Source: Gemmatirosa kalamazoonensis (GTDB taxonomy: Bacteria; Gemmatimonadota; Gemmatimonadetes; Gemmatimonadales; Gemmatimonadaceae). From it: 64,000 bases of DNA. Shown piece by piece: positions 9,210-18,162 of this stretch (positions are counted from its first letter, which is position 1; the number at the start of each line of letters is the position of its first letter). The notes below the pieces were generated by a model. It was not told the origin of the DNA and made no database searches. It saw only the letters and a list, made by a program, of their open reading frames with translations. Made by a program: the position numbers and the translations under genes. The stretch covers positions 2,092,220 to 2,156,219 of the forward strand of contig NZ_CP007128.1 of NCBI RefSeq assembly GCF_000522985.1. Direction: 5' to 3'.

Positions 9210-9775
9210 GCGACGCCTCCGGATTCGTCGGCGTTAGGCGGCTCCGGCTCCCGATCCAGCTCGCGGAGGAGGAACAGCCGCGCCTTGAGCCAGTCGCGCT
9301 CGACGGTGCGGACCGACACGCCGAGCATGTGCGCGATCTCCTCCTCGGCCACGCCGGCGAAGAAGCGCAGCTCGACGACCTGTCGCAGCCGCGGGTTCAT
9401 GGCGTCGAGCTGGTCGAGCGCCGTGTCGAGGTCGAGCAGCTCCTCGAGCTGCAGCTCGAGCGCCGCGTCGTCGTCGCGCAGCGTCACGGGCGCGTCCGGG
9501 CCGCCGCGCTTCAGCGAGCGGCGGCGGCGCGCGAAGTCCACGAGCACCTGGCGCATCGCGCGCGCCGCCGCGCCGAAGAAGTGCGCCCGCCCCTCCCACG
9601 ACGTGTCGTCGCCGCGGCCGAGCTTCAGGTACGCCTCGTGGACCAGCTCCGTGGTGCGGAGCGTCGCGAACGCGTCCACCGCGTTGATCTGGCGGTGGGC
9701 CAGGCGCTTCAACTCGTCGTACAGCGCGACGAACAGCGTCTCCGTGGAATGCGGCGTGGAGTGCGGCGTGTCCAC
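9206..9775 (-). CDS. ECF-like sigma-70 family sigma factor
   Basis: 189 residues. Region 2 (ELKRLAHRQINAVDAFATLRTTELVHEAYLKLG, then FFGAAARAMRQVLVDFARRR) and region 4 (MNPRLRQVVELRFFAGVAEEEIAHMLGVSVRTVERDWLKARLFL) match the Sig-70_X6 group, which is commonly encoded next to TPR-bearing Ser/Thr kinases. The gene is 4 nt overlapped with the kinase and 7 nt downstream of the S9 peptidase gene. The kinase probably controls this sigma factor or its anti-factor; that is inference from the pairing. Confidence 0.95.
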   Translation of the reverse strand: MDTPHSTPHSTETLFVALYDELKRLAHRQINAVDAFATLRTTELVHEAYLKLGRGDDTSWEGRAHFFGAAARAMRQVLVDFARRRRSLKRGGPDAPVTLRDDDAALELQLEELLDLDTALDQLDAMNPRLRQVVELRFFAGVAEEEIAHMLGVSVRTVERDWLKARLFLLRELDREPEPPNADESGGVA

Positions 9776-9782
9776 GGCGAGC

Positions 9783-10919
9783 TCACGGCATCGTGCGCAC
9801 CGGGGGGAGCGGCTTGGAGCGGTCCTCGTACGGGCGCAGGTTCCACTCGAAGAACGTCCACGTGCGGTTCCACGAGTCGATCTGCTCCGGCGAGTCGACG
9901 CGCTCGAGCGTCTTCGGGTCCACGCGGCGGCTGAACGCGTGGCCGACGCTGCTGCCCCACGGTGCGGGGTTCACGTAGATCTTCGTCTCCGCGAGATCGG
10001 GCTTCAGCGCGCGGAGCGTGTACACCATCTGCTGATCCTCGACGAAGTTGACGTCCTCGTCGTTCGTCGCGACGTGCACGAGGATCGGCACCTTCAGGTT
10101 CTCGACGTGGAAGACGGGCGAGCGCTTGATGTACTCCTCGCGCTTCTCGAACGGCAGCCCGCCGATCCCCTCCTCCGCGGCGTAGTCGCGCTGGTAGCCG
10201 GGGCCCTTGTACGAGAGGCGGAAGACGAGATTGGTGACCGGCACGATCGCGGCGCCGGCCTTGAACGGGTGCTCGGTGCGATAGAGCGTGTGCGCGGTGA
10301 TGAACCCGCCGTGGCTCCATCCCATGATGCCCAGCCGGTTCATGTCGACGTACGGCAGCGTCTTCAGGTAGTCGACCGCGGAGATGACGTCGTCGACCTC
10401 CTTGCCGCCGTAGTCGATCGCCTCGTAGTGGGCGGCGCCGTGGCCGGTGCTGCCGCGGTAGTCGGGCGTGACGACGACGTAGCCGCGCTGCACGGCCTCG
10501 CGCACGAACGGGAACATGCTCGTGCCCCAGTCGCCGTGCACGCCGCCGTGCACCCACACCATCGCCGCGTGGCCGCCGGTGCCGCGCTTGGCGAGCGGCG
10601 CGAACAGGTAGGCCGGGATCTCCATGCCGTCCGCGCGGCTCTTGTAGGTGATCTTGCGGAACTCCATCAGGCCGGCGCTGCGGGCGGCGTAGATGCTGTC
10701 GGTGGCGCGCTTCTGCGCGATCTGTCGGTCGTAGTCGGCCTTCGGCAGGTCCGCCGGGCGGTTGCTGACGTAGAGCAGCCGTACGCGCGCGGAGTCGAGC
10801 GGCACGTCGGCGCCGCGGCGCGGGGCGCTCGGCGCGGGGTTCTGCGCGGCGGCGGTGCTCGCGACGGCGACGAGCAGCGCGCCGACGAGGCGGGTGCGGT
10901 GACGGATGCAGTGAGCCAT
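9783..10919 (-). CDS. Secreted S9-like alpha/beta-hydrolase peptidase (prolyl oligopeptidase family)
   Basis: 378 residues from the ATG at 10919; longer readings run into repeat DNA upstream. A Sec signal peptide (LVGALLVAVASTAAAQ) is followed by a single alpha/beta-hydrolase domain. The nucleophile is Ser202 in GWSHGG, the acid is D287 or D289 in TNDEDVN, and the His is H327 in SVGHAF. The oxyanion-side segment WVHGGVHGDWG and the YRGSTGHG turn are typical of the S9 catalytic domain. The beta-propeller of full S9 enzymes is missing (usual length 600-700), so this is a short, propeller-less form, perhaps acting on small peptides or esters. First gene of the operon with the sigma factor and kinase. 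Confidence 0.85.
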   Translation of the reverse strand: MAHCIRHRTRLVGALLVAVASTAAAQNPAPSAPRRGADVPLDSARVRLLYVSNRPADLPKADYDRQIAQKRATDSIYAARSAGLMEFRKITYKSRADGMEIPAYLFAPLAKRGTGGHAAMVWVHGGVHGDWGTSMFPFVREAVQRGYVVVTPDYRGSTGHGAAHYEAIDYGGKEVDDVISAVDYLKTLPYVDMNRLGIMGWSHGGFITAHTLYRTEHPFKAGAAIVPVTNLVFRLSYKGPGYQRDYAAEEGIGGLPFEKREEYIKRSPVFHVENLKVPILVHVATNDEDVNFVEDQQMVYTLRALKPDLAETKIYVNPAPWGSSVGHAFSRRVDPKTLERVDSPEQIDSWNRTWTFFEWNLRPYEDRSKPLPPVRTMP

Positions 10920-11019
10920 GGGCGGAGCGGGGAGCGGAAGACGGCGCGCGGGGGGGCGCCCGTCTCGGCCAACATACGGCTCGTGCCACCGTTCGGCAGG
11001 TCGTTGCCTTTCGGAGTCG

Positions 11020-11190
11020 AAACCGCAGAGGACGCAGAGGGCCGCAGAGGACTGCTTTTTCGACCACAGAGGGCACAGAGGACACGGAGGAAACCAACGA
11101 GCGTGGTACGCCTCCGTGTCCTCCGTGTCCTCTGTGGTTCGAATGAAAGGCTCTGCGACCCTCTGCGTCCTCTGCGTCCTCTGCGGTTCA
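11020..11190. repeat. Nested intergenic inverted repeat, family A (CAGAGGACRCAGAGG arms)
   Basis: In the 411-base gap 10920-11330 I see no gene. The gap is filled by two nested imperfect inverted repeats: outer arms 11020-11050 and 11151-11189 (CGCAGAGGACGCAGAGG type) and inner arms 11061-11090 and 11111-11142 (CACAGAGG type). The sequence between inner and outer right arms, ATGAAAGGCTC, recurs in the copy near 38070. The flanking 10920-11019 and 11191-11330 hold nothing else I recognise. Confidence 0.9.
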
Positions 11191-11330
11191 CATGCCCAGC
11201 CGCTCGTCACACCGCACGCTGCCGCCGCGCGCCGCGCGTGGCGTACGGGCCCGTGCGCGGGTCTCCCGTTTGACAAGCGTGGGACCGCCAGTAACGTAGC
11301 CCGCGACTCCGTCCACCCCCGCTCGAGACC

Positions 11331-12365
11331 ATGCCCCCCGCTGGTCGCCTGCGTTCGCGCGCGTGCTGCGCGCTGCTCGTGTCGCTCGCCGTGTCGCTCG
11401 CCGCGTGCGGCGCCGATGGCGTCGCGCCGACGGGTCCGCACGGCACGGCCGGCGGCCCCGCACAGGTGCTGCTCACCGTCGCGCTGCCGGCGCTCGACAC
11501 CGCGCGCGACGGCCGCTACGAGGCGTGGGTCGTGGATGCGGGCGAGACGCGGCGGTCGATCGGCCGCTTCGCGACGGGCGGGTCGTACACGCTCGCGAGC
11601 CCCGTCGCCGACCCGACCGCGATCGAGATCACGCTCGAGCGGCCGGACGACGCCGACGCGGTGCCGTCGGCGCAGCTGCTGCTCCGCGGCCGGGTACAAC
11701 GCGGCCACGCCGACCTCGGGTACGCCGGCGCGGTGACGCAGAACGACCTCCCGCTGCGCCCGTCGCCCGGCCAGTTCACGATGTTCACGCCGAGCGACAA
11801 CGACAGCCTCGGCTACCCGTCGAACGAGCAGTCGGGGGTGTGGCTGTTCAACATGGCGCCCGCGCAGACGGCGCAGCGCGACTACTACGTGCGCCTCACG
11901 CCGCTGCAGAGCGGATGGACGTACGAGGGGTGGATGGTGCGCGACCTCGACCGGCCTAACGCGATCTGGCTCTCGTACGGCAAGTTCGTCCCCGACTGGA
12001 CGAGCGCCGTGAACCAGCCGGACGACACGGGGTGGGGACCGTTCTCCGGCGTGCTCGACTTCCGCCGCGCGCGGCTGGAGGACTTCCCCGGCGACGACTG
12101 GATCTCGAACCCGCTGCGCCTGCCGTGGCGCGCCGATCTCACGCTGCCGCTCGACCTGCGCGAGAAGGACGCGCAGGGGCGGATGCGGTGGTCGCACGTC
12201 ATCACGATCGAGCCGGCGACGGACCGCGGCGAGCCGGTGACGACCGAGCGCCCGTTCGTGCTGCACCCGTACGTGGACGCGTTCGGCGACCTCGGGCCGG
12301 GCATCGCGCGCACGATCACGGCGCATCTCGAGACCATGCCGCGCGGCACCGCGGACGTGCGATGA
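11331..12365 (+). CDS. Lipoprotein of unknown function, two similar halves
   Basis: 344 residues. The signal ends LAVSLAACG (lipobox Cys at 27). The mature protein seems to carry two related beta-rich units: RYEAWVVDAGETRRSIGRF in the first and WTYEGWMVRDLDRPNAIWLSYGKF in the second, a pattern that recalls extracytoplasmic anti-sigma (RskA-like) beta domains, but no membrane helix or sigma-binding part is present. Its stop overlaps the start of the PAP2-like gene by 4 nt, so the two proteins are probably made together and both are lipid-anchored. Function not known. Confidence 0.75.
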   Translation: MPPAGRLRSRACCALLVSLAVSLAACGADGVAPTGPHGTAGGPAQVLLTVALPALDTARDGRYEAWVVDAGETRRSIGRFATGGSYTLASPVADPTAIEITLERPDDADAVPSAQLLLRGRVQRGHADLGYAGAVTQNDLPLRPSPGQFTMFTPSDNDSLGYPSNEQSGVWLFNMAPAQTAQRDYYVRLTPLQSGWTYEGWMVRDLDRPNAIWLSYGKFVPDWTSAVNQPDDTGWGPFSGVLDFRRARLEDFPGDDWISNPLRLPWRADLTLPLDLREKDAQGRMRWSHVITIEPATDRGEPVTTERPFVLHPYVDAFGDLGPGIARTITAHLETMPRGTADVR

Positions 12366-13804
12366 GCCGGTCGCGCCGCGCGCGCCGCGCGCACCGAGCC
12401 GTTCGCGTCGTCGCCTGGGCGGCGCTCGTCGTCGTCGCGTGCCGCGACGCGCCGTCGGCGCCTAACGCGGCGCGGGCCGAGTCGGACGCGGGGCAGTGGC
12501 GCACGTGGGTGCTCGCCGACGGAAGCGCCCTCCGCCCCGCGGCGCCGCCCGCGCCCGGCTCCGCCGACGAGGCGCGCGAGCTGGAGGCGATCGTGCAGCG
12601 GCAGGCGCACCGCGCGGTGAGCGACGCCGCGCTGCGCCGGTGGAGCGGCCATCCCACCGCGCCGTGGGACTCGGTGGCGCTCGGCACGCTCGACTTCTAC
12701 TTCCCGCTGCTCCCCGACGTGCGGCTCGCGACGCCGGTGCGCGCCGCGCGCGTGATGGCGCTGCTGCACGTCGCGGCGTACGACGCGCTCGTGGCGGCAT
12801 GGGACGCGAAGTACGCGTATCGCCGCACCGCGCCGTCGGCGACCGACCGCCGAGTGCGTGCGCTCGTGCCCGCGGGCGACGTGCCGAGCTATCCGTCGGA
12901 GCACGCCGCGGTGGCGGAGGCGGCGGCCGCGGTGCTCGCGTATCTCTTCCCGGCGGAGGACACGCTCGCGTTCCACGCGCTCGCGCGCGAGGCCGGCGAG
13001 GCGCGCGTGGAGGCCGGCGCGGCGTACCCGAGCGACGTTGACGCGGGGGCCGCGATCGGTCGCGCGGTGGCGGCGCGCGTGATCGCGCGCGCCCGCGTCG
13101 ACGGCGCCGCGGAACCGTGGACGGGCGCGATCCCCGCCGGCGACGGGCTGTGGCGTCCGACGCCGAACAAGTTCGTCGGCGTGCCGTTCGACGCCGGCGC
13201 CGGCGGGTGGCGCACGTGGGTGCTGCCTAACGGCGCCGCGTTCCGCCCGACGCCGCCGCCCGCGCCCGGCTCGCCGGGCTTCGCGCGCGACGTCGCCGAG
13301 CTGCGCGCGCTCTCGGTCGGGCGCACCGCGGCGCAGGCCGACGTGGCGCGGTACTGGGCCACCGACGCGCCGTCGGTGATCTGGGAGAAGTTCATGCTGC
13401 GCGAGCTCGCCGACCGCGGCATCGCCACCGTGCACGCCGCGCGCGCGCAGGCCGCGTCGAGCGTGGCGATGTACGACGCGTTCGTCGCCTGCTGGGACGC
13501 GAAGTTCCACTACTGGGTGGAGCGTCCCGTCACGGCGGATTCCACGCTGCGCACGGTGTTCCCGACGCCGCCGTTCCCGAGCTATCCGTCGGGGCACTCC
13601 ACGATCTCGACCGCCGCCGCCGAGGTGTTCGCCGAGCTGTTTCCCGACGCGGCGCGGACGTACCGCGACAAGGCGACGGACGCGTCGCTGTCGCGCGTCT
13701 ACGCGGCGGTGCACTACCGCTTCGACGTGGAGGCCGGGGACACGCTCGGTCTGGCGGTGGGGCGCGCCGTCGTGCAGCGGCTGAAGGACGATGGAGCGCG
13801 ATGA
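12362..13804 (+). CDS. Tandem PAP2 / vanadium haloperoxidase-like lipoprotein
   Basis: 480 residues; the start overlaps the previous stop (ATGA). ALVVVAC (Cys 27) is a likely lipobox. The protein is an internal duplication: GQWRTWVLADG (44-54) and GGWRTWVLPNG (281-291) each open a unit of about 235 residues. The second unit carries all three phosphatase motifs: KFHYWVERP (381-389), SYPSGHS (407-413) and SRVYAAVHYRFD (444-455). In the first unit the same places read KYAYRRTAP, SYPSEHA and RVEAGAAYPSD, so the catalytic Arg, Gly and last His are gone. The enzyme probably acts as a periplasmic phosphatase or vanadate-dependent haloperoxidase, with the first copy structural. Confidence 0.85.
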   Translation: MSRSRRARRAHRAVRVVAWAALVVVACRDAPSAPNAARAESDAGQWRTWVLADGSALRPAAPPAPGSADEARELEAIVQRQAHRAVSDAALRRWSGHPTAPWDSVALGTLDFYFPLLPDVRLATPVRAARVMALLHVAAYDALVAAWDAKYAYRRTAPSATDRRVRALVPAGDVPSYPSEHAAVAEAAAAVLAYLFPAEDTLAFHALAREAGEARVEAGAAYPSDVDAGAAIGRAVAARVIARARVDGAAEPWTGAIPAGDGLWRPTPNKFVGVPFDAGAGGWRTWVLPNGAAFRPTPPPAPGSPGFARDVAELRALSVGRTAAQADVARYWATDAPSVIWEKFMLRELADRGIATVHAARAQAASSVAMYDAFVACWDAKFHYWVERPVTADSTLRTVFPTPPFPSYPSGHSTISTAAAEVFAELFPDAARTYRDKATDASLSRVYAAVHYRFDVEAGDTLGLAVGRAVVQRLKDDGAR

Positions 13805-13820
13805 GGGTGTTAGGCGAATA

Positions 13821-13925
13821 CGCCTGGGGATCCAACGGCGATCTCCGTGGATCTCGGGATAGGCTCCAGCCTGGAGCCGCGAGCCTATCCCGAGATCCAT
13901 GAAGATCGCCGTCGAGATCCCCCTG
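13821..13925. repeat. Long imperfect palindrome, family B1
   Basis: Between the PAP2-like gene and the SusC gene. Left arm GATCTCGGGATAGGCTCCAG (13852-13870 region) pairs with CTGGAGCC...AGCCTATCCCGAGATC on the right, and the outer part GGATCCAACGGCGAT is shared with the hairpins at 21373-21480 and 61850-61960. It could end transcription of the upstream pair or be a mobile non-coding repeat. The stop codon upstream is followed by a TGTTAGGC word at 13808-13815. Confidence 0.8.
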
Positions 13926-13980
13926 CAGGTTTTCCCTTAGACCTTGCAACTCGTCCCGATCGAATTCCACGGAGGTCGCG

Positions 13981-16902
13981 ATGTCGGGTCCTCGAGTGTT
14001 CGTGTTCGTGTTCGCCACCCTCGCTCTCGCCGCTCCGCTGGGAGCGCAGCCGCCGACGGGCATCGTGCGCGGCCGCGTGACGCAGGTCGGCGGCATCCCG
14101 ATGGACGCCGCGCAGGTCTCCATCGTGGGCACGACCCGCGGCGCGCGCACGAACGCGCAGGGCGTCTACCGCATCGTCGGCGTGCCGGCCGGCGCGCAGC
14201 AGGTGCGCGTGCAGCTCATCGGCTTCGCGGCGCAGACGCGCGCCGTCACGCTGCGCGGCGGCGACTCCGTGGTCGTCGACTTCGAGCTGCGCCCGGCGGC
14301 GGTGTCGCTCGACGCGCTCGTCGTCACCGGCACGGCGGTGGAGTCGCGCAAGAAGGAGGTCGGCAACTCCATGGCGGCGATCTCGGCGCGCGAGCTCGAG
14401 GTCGCGCCGGTGAAGAACACGCAGGACATCCTCGGCGCACGCGCGCCGGGCATCACGGTGCTGCAGAACTCCGGGCAGCCGGGAGCCGGCGGCACGATCC
14501 GCCTGCGCGGCACGAACTCCGTCACGCAGGGGAACAACCCGATCATCTACGTCGACGGCATCCGCATCTACAGCGACGCGGGGCCGATCTCCCCGGGCTC
14601 GCGGCAGGCGACCGCGTCGTACAACGACATCAAGCCCGAGGACATCGAGCGCATCGAGGTGGTGAAGGGCGCCGCGGCGACGACGCTCTACGGCACCGAG
14701 GCGGCGCCGGGCGTGATCCAGATCTTCACGAAGCGCGGCGCGGCCGGCACGCCGGAATGGTCGATCGAGGCGGGCGGCGGCGCGAACGCGATGGGGCACA
14801 TCGGCTCGAGCGAGGATCCGACGGGCGTGTTCGTCAACAAGTGCCGCGGGCCGGACCTGCGCGACTCGCGCGACTCGCTGTGGGTCGATCCCACGTGCCC
14901 CGCGAGCGGGAGCTGGCTGCGCACCGGCGCGGTGGCGCAGGCGTCGGTCGCGGTGAAGGGCGGCGCACAGCAGATGTCGTACTACCTCTCGGGCACGTAC
15001 GACGGCGAGCAGGGCGTCGTGCCCACCGGCTCGGCGAAGTCCGGCGGCGCGCGCGCCAACTTCCAGTTCTCGCCGCGGCCGAGCCTGACGTTCAACGTCA
15101 ACACCGCCTACAACCGCAACGAGACGCGCTTCATCCCCGACGGCAACTTCGCGTGGGGCTTCATGCTCAACGTCGGCCGCGGGAGCTTCGGGAACTTCAA
15201 GGGCGGCAAGGGCGAGTGCGCCGGCATCACGACGACGTGCGTGACGAACAAGTACATCCTCGACCAGCAGGCGACGAACAGCGCCGACCACTTCATCACC
15301 GGCCTCACCGCGAACTGGAGCCCGCTGCAGGCGCTCACGAACCGCGTCGCGATCGGCTACGACTACAACAACGTCGACAGTCAGGACGTGATCCCGTTCG
15401 GCTACATCAACCTGCCGCTGGGACGCCTCGACAAGACGGACTGGAACCACACGAAGCTGTCGCTCGACTACGCGGGGACGTTCCAGCACACGCTGCTCGG
15501 CCTCGCCTCGACGTCGTCGTGGGGCGGCCAGATGTTCGACGACCGCGACAAGTTCATCGGCGAGACGGGAAACGACTTCTCCGGCCCCGGCGACCCGACG
15601 CTGGGCAGCGCCGCGCGCGTGACGTTAGGCCGCGTCGACCGCCCGCGCGTCGTGAACGCGGGGCTGTTCGTGCAGCAGATGTTCGGCTGGCGCGACCGGC
15701 TGTTCGTCACCGGCGGGCTGCGCATGGACGGCAACAGCGCGTTCGGATCGAACTTCGGGCTGCAGAGCTACCCGAAGGTGAGCGCCGCGTACGTGATCTC
15801 GGAGGAAGGCTTCTGGCCCAAGCAGCTCCTCTCGACGATGAAGCTGCGCGCCGCGCTGGGTGAGTCGGGCAAGGCGCCGGGCGCGTTCGACGCCGTGCGC
15901 ACGTGGGATCCGATCGCCGGCGACGAGGGGAAGCCGGGCTTCACGCCGAACCAGATCGGCAACCCGAACCTCGGCCCCGAGCGCACGCGCGAGCTGGAGC
16001 TCGGCTTCGACGCGGGCGCGTTCGAGGATCGCGTGAGCCTGGAGCTGACGATGTTCCGCGCGAAGACGCTCGATGCGCTGATCGGCGTGACGTACCCGCC
16101 GACGCAGGGCTTCACGCGCACGCAGCTCGAGAACGTGGGCACGCTGCAGAACCGCGGCGTGGAGGTGCAGCTCTCGGGCGACATCCTGCGGCTCGACAAG
16201 CTGCAGTGGAGCGGCCGGGTGAGCTACACGGCGATGAACAGCAAGGCGATCGACCTCGGCGGCCGCATCATCTCCATGGGCTCGTCGGTGTACGTGCGCG
16301 AGGGGTACCCGGTGCCGTCGTACTTCGGGCGCAAGGTCACGAACCCCGACGCGATCGCCGAGCCGGTCGTGGAGCAGGACCAGTTCCTCGGTTCGGCGTA
16401 TCCCAACCATCTGTTAGGCGTGAGCACCACGGTGCGGCTGTTCCGCAACCTCGCGCTCGACGTGCTCGGCGAGTACCAGGGCGGCGGGATGCTCGGCAAC
16501 TTCGTCGGCTACCAGAACGAGAACCGCTCGGTATGGTACCCGTGCTACGGCACGCAGAAGGCGATCCGCGCGAACCAGCTCCAGGGCGTCACCGCGATGC
16601 AGCGCGCGAAGTGCGCGATCGACCCGACGAAGATCAACAGCGACTACTGGATCGAGCCCACCGACTTCTTCAAGATCCGCTCGGCCTCCGTCGCGTGGAC
16701 GGTGCCGAAGCGGTTCGTGCCCGGCGCGGCGTCGGCGATGCTGATCCTCTCCGGCCGCAACCTGTGGAAGTCGACCGACTACGACGGGCTCGATCCCGAG
16801 CTGCGCGACGCGAGCGACCAGGGCGCGACGCTCGCTCGCCGCGAGTACTACCAGCTGCCGCCGAGCAAGCAGTTCCTGCTCTCCGCGCGCGTTCACTTCT
16901 GA
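13981..16902 (+). CDS. SusC/RagA-family TonB-linked outer-membrane receptor
   Basis: 973 residues, complete. GGAGGT at 13971-13976, 4 nt before the ATG, fixes the start. Signal peptide ends at about residue 22 (APLGAQ|PP). Residues 25-100 form the carboxypeptidase-like regulatory domain typical of SusC (GIVRGRVTQVGG...DAAQVSIVGT, NAQGVYRIVGVPAG), then the TonB-box/plug region (SLDALVVTGTA, then NTQDILGARAPGITV and GTIRLRGTNSV near 140-180), then the barrel ending FLLSARVHF. It takes up a large substrate with its SusD partner 19 nt downstream. No polysaccharide-degrading enzyme is adjacent, so substrate is not evident; the upstream genes encode lipoproteins of the PAP2 type. Confidence 0.96.
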   Translation: MSGPRVFVFVFATLALAAPLGAQPPTGIVRGRVTQVGGIPMDAAQVSIVGTTRGARTNAQGVYRIVGVPAGAQQVRVQLIGFAAQTRAVTLRGGDSVVVDFELRPAAVSLDALVVTGTAVESRKKEVGNSMAAISARELEVAPVKNTQDILGARAPGITVLQNSGQPGAGGTIRLRGTNSVTQGNNPIIYVDGIRIYSDAGPISPGSRQATASYNDIKPEDIERIEVVKGAAATTLYGTEAAPGVIQIFTKRGAAGTPEWSIEAGGGANAMGHIGSSEDPTGVFVNKCRGPDLRDSRDSLWVDPTCPASGSWLRTGAVAQASVAVKGGAQQMSYYLSGTYDGEQGVVPTGSAKSGGARANFQFSPRPSLTFNVNTAYNRNETRFIPDGNFAWGFMLNVGRGSFGNFKGGKGECAGITTTCVTNKYILDQQATNSADHFITGLTANWSPLQALTNRVAIGYDYNNVDSQDVIPFGYINLPLGRLDKTDWNHTKLSLDYAGTFQHTLLGLASTSSWGGQMFDDRDKFIGETGNDFSGPGDPTLGSAARVTLGRVDRPRVVNAGLFVQQMFGWRDRLFVTGGLRMDGNSAFGSNFGLQSYPKVSAAYVISEEGFWPKQLLSTMKLRAALGESGKAPGAFDAVRTWDPIAGDEGKPGFTPNQIGNPNLGPERTRELELGFDAGAFEDRVSLELTMFRAKTLDALIGVTYPPTQGFTRTQLENVGTLQNRGVEVQLSGDILRLDKLQWSGRVSYTAMNSKAIDLGGRIISMGSSVYVREGYPVPSYFGRKVTNPDAIAEPVVEQDQFLGSAYPNHLLGVSTTVRLFRNLALDVLGEYQGGGMLGNFVGYQNENRSVWYPCYGTQKAIRANQLQGVTAMQRAKCAIDPTKINSDYWIEPTDFFKIRSASVAWTVPKRFVPGAASAMLILSGRNLWKSTDYDGLDPELRDASDQGATLARREYYQLPPSKQFLLSARVHF

Positions 16903-16921
16903 CCGACACGGAGACACGACC

Positions 16922-18157
16922 ATGCGTCACTCCCGGATGGTTAGGCATGGCGCGCTCGCCGCGGCGATCGCGCTCGGCGCCTCGTGCCACGACTACCTCA
17001 CCGTCACGAACCCCGGCCCCATCGCCGACGAGTCGCTGCAGACGCCGGACGCCGTCCCCGGCTTCGTCACGGGCATGTCGAGCGACCTGTCGAACGCGCT
17101 CGACGAGGTCGTGCGCATCTCGGGCATCGCGTCCGACGAGCTCGGACACGGCGGGAGCTACACGGGCGAGGGGCTCTGGTACCGCGGCATCATCAACCCC
17201 GAGGACATCAACGACCAGTGGGCGCTGATGCAGCGCGCGCGGTGGGTCGCGGAGCAGGGGATCACGCGCATGAAGGCGCTCCCCGGCTTCACGTACGACA
17301 ACGACGCCGCGTCGGCGCGCGCGAACCTGCTCGCCGGCTTCGCCGACCGCCTGCTGGGCGAGAACGCCTGCAAGGCCGTCATCGACGGGGGCGCGGTGCA
17401 GTCCGACTCCGTGCACTTCCAGCGCGCGCTGGCCTACTTCACGGAGGCCATCCGCATCGCGCAGGCGCGCAACGTGGTGGACGTGCTGAACGCGGCGTAC
17501 GGCGGCCGCGCGAGCGTGAAGGCGTCGCTCGGCGACTGGCCCGGCGCGGTCGCCGACGCGCAGCAGGTGCCGGCGGCGTTCGTGTACAACGCCGTGTACT
17601 CCACGAACTCCACGCGCGAGAACAACTCGCTCGTGCAGGAGACCTACGTGCGCCGCGAGTTCACCGTGTTCGGCACGCAGTGGGCGCAGGTGTTCAACGA
17701 CCCGCGCGTGCCGTGGGACACGATCTACACGAGCGCCGCGAAGACGGCCGTGCAGAAGGGACAGGACGGCAAGACGAACTTCTTCCGGCAGCGGAAGTAC
17801 ACGGACCTCGGCGCCGACATCCCGCTCACGAAGGGGACCGAGATGCTGATGCTCCGCGCCGAGGCGGCGCTGCGCACCGGCGACATCGGCGGCGCGTTCG
17901 CGCTCATCAACCAGCAGCGCACGGTGTACCGGCTGCCCGCCCTGTCCCCGCCGCCGGCGGGCCTCGCGGCGGCGTGGCAGATCCTCGAGAAGGAGTACGG
18001 CGCGGTGGTGTGGCTCGAGGGGCGGCGGCTGTGGCAGCTCCGCCGCTGGCAGGCCGCGACCGACGCGTCGCACAACGGCTTCCTCGACGGCCGCGCGACG
18101 TGCATCCCGATCAGCCTCGCCGAGCGGCAGTCGAACCCGAACGCGTCGGGGGGCTGA
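16922..18157 (+). CDS. SusD/RagB-family outer-membrane lipoprotein
   Basis: 411 residues, smaller than the first SusD-like protein. Signal GALAAAIALGASC with lipobox Cys at about 21. The mature start CHDYLTVTNPGPIADESLQTPDAVPGFVTGM is typical of RagB/SusD. Helical TPR-like segments follow, and near the end comes EKEYGAVVWLEGRRLWQLRRWQ, matching the family's conserved ERxxEFxxEGxRxxDLRRW region, then ATCIPISLAERQSNPN as the final PI(P/S) segment. It is the surface partner of the receptor encoded immediately upstream. Confidence 0.93.
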   Translation: MRHSRMVRHGALAAAIALGASCHDYLTVTNPGPIADESLQTPDAVPGFVTGMSSDLSNALDEVVRISGIASDELGHGGSYTGEGLWYRGIINPEDINDQWALMQRARWVAEQGITRMKALPGFTYDNDAASARANLLAGFADRLLGENACKAVIDGGAVQSDSVHFQRALAYFTEAIRIAQARNVVDVLNAAYGGRASVKASLGDWPGAVADAQQVPAAFVYNAVYSTNSTRENNSLVQETYVRREFTVFGTQWAQVFNDPRVPWDTIYTSAAKTAVQKGQDGKTNFFRQRKYTDLGADIPLTKGTEMLMLRAEAALRTGDIGGAFALINQQRTVYRLPALSPPPAGLAAAWQILEKEYGAVVWLEGRRLWQLRRWQAATDASHNGFLDGRATCIPISLAERQSNPNASGG

Positions 18158-18162
18158 GCACG

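Noticed and set aside
7263-11273. A 1336-codon open frame on the plus strand
   Set aside because: It lies antisense to the kinase, sigma-factor and peptidase genes, is dominated by Arg/Ala/Pro and has no domain; high GC keeps antisense frames open.
9783-12326. Long N-terminal extension of the S9 peptidase frame
   Set aside because: The extension reads through family A repeats (TEDTEDTEAYHARW-like residues) and antisense DNA; the signal peptide begins at the ATG at 10919.
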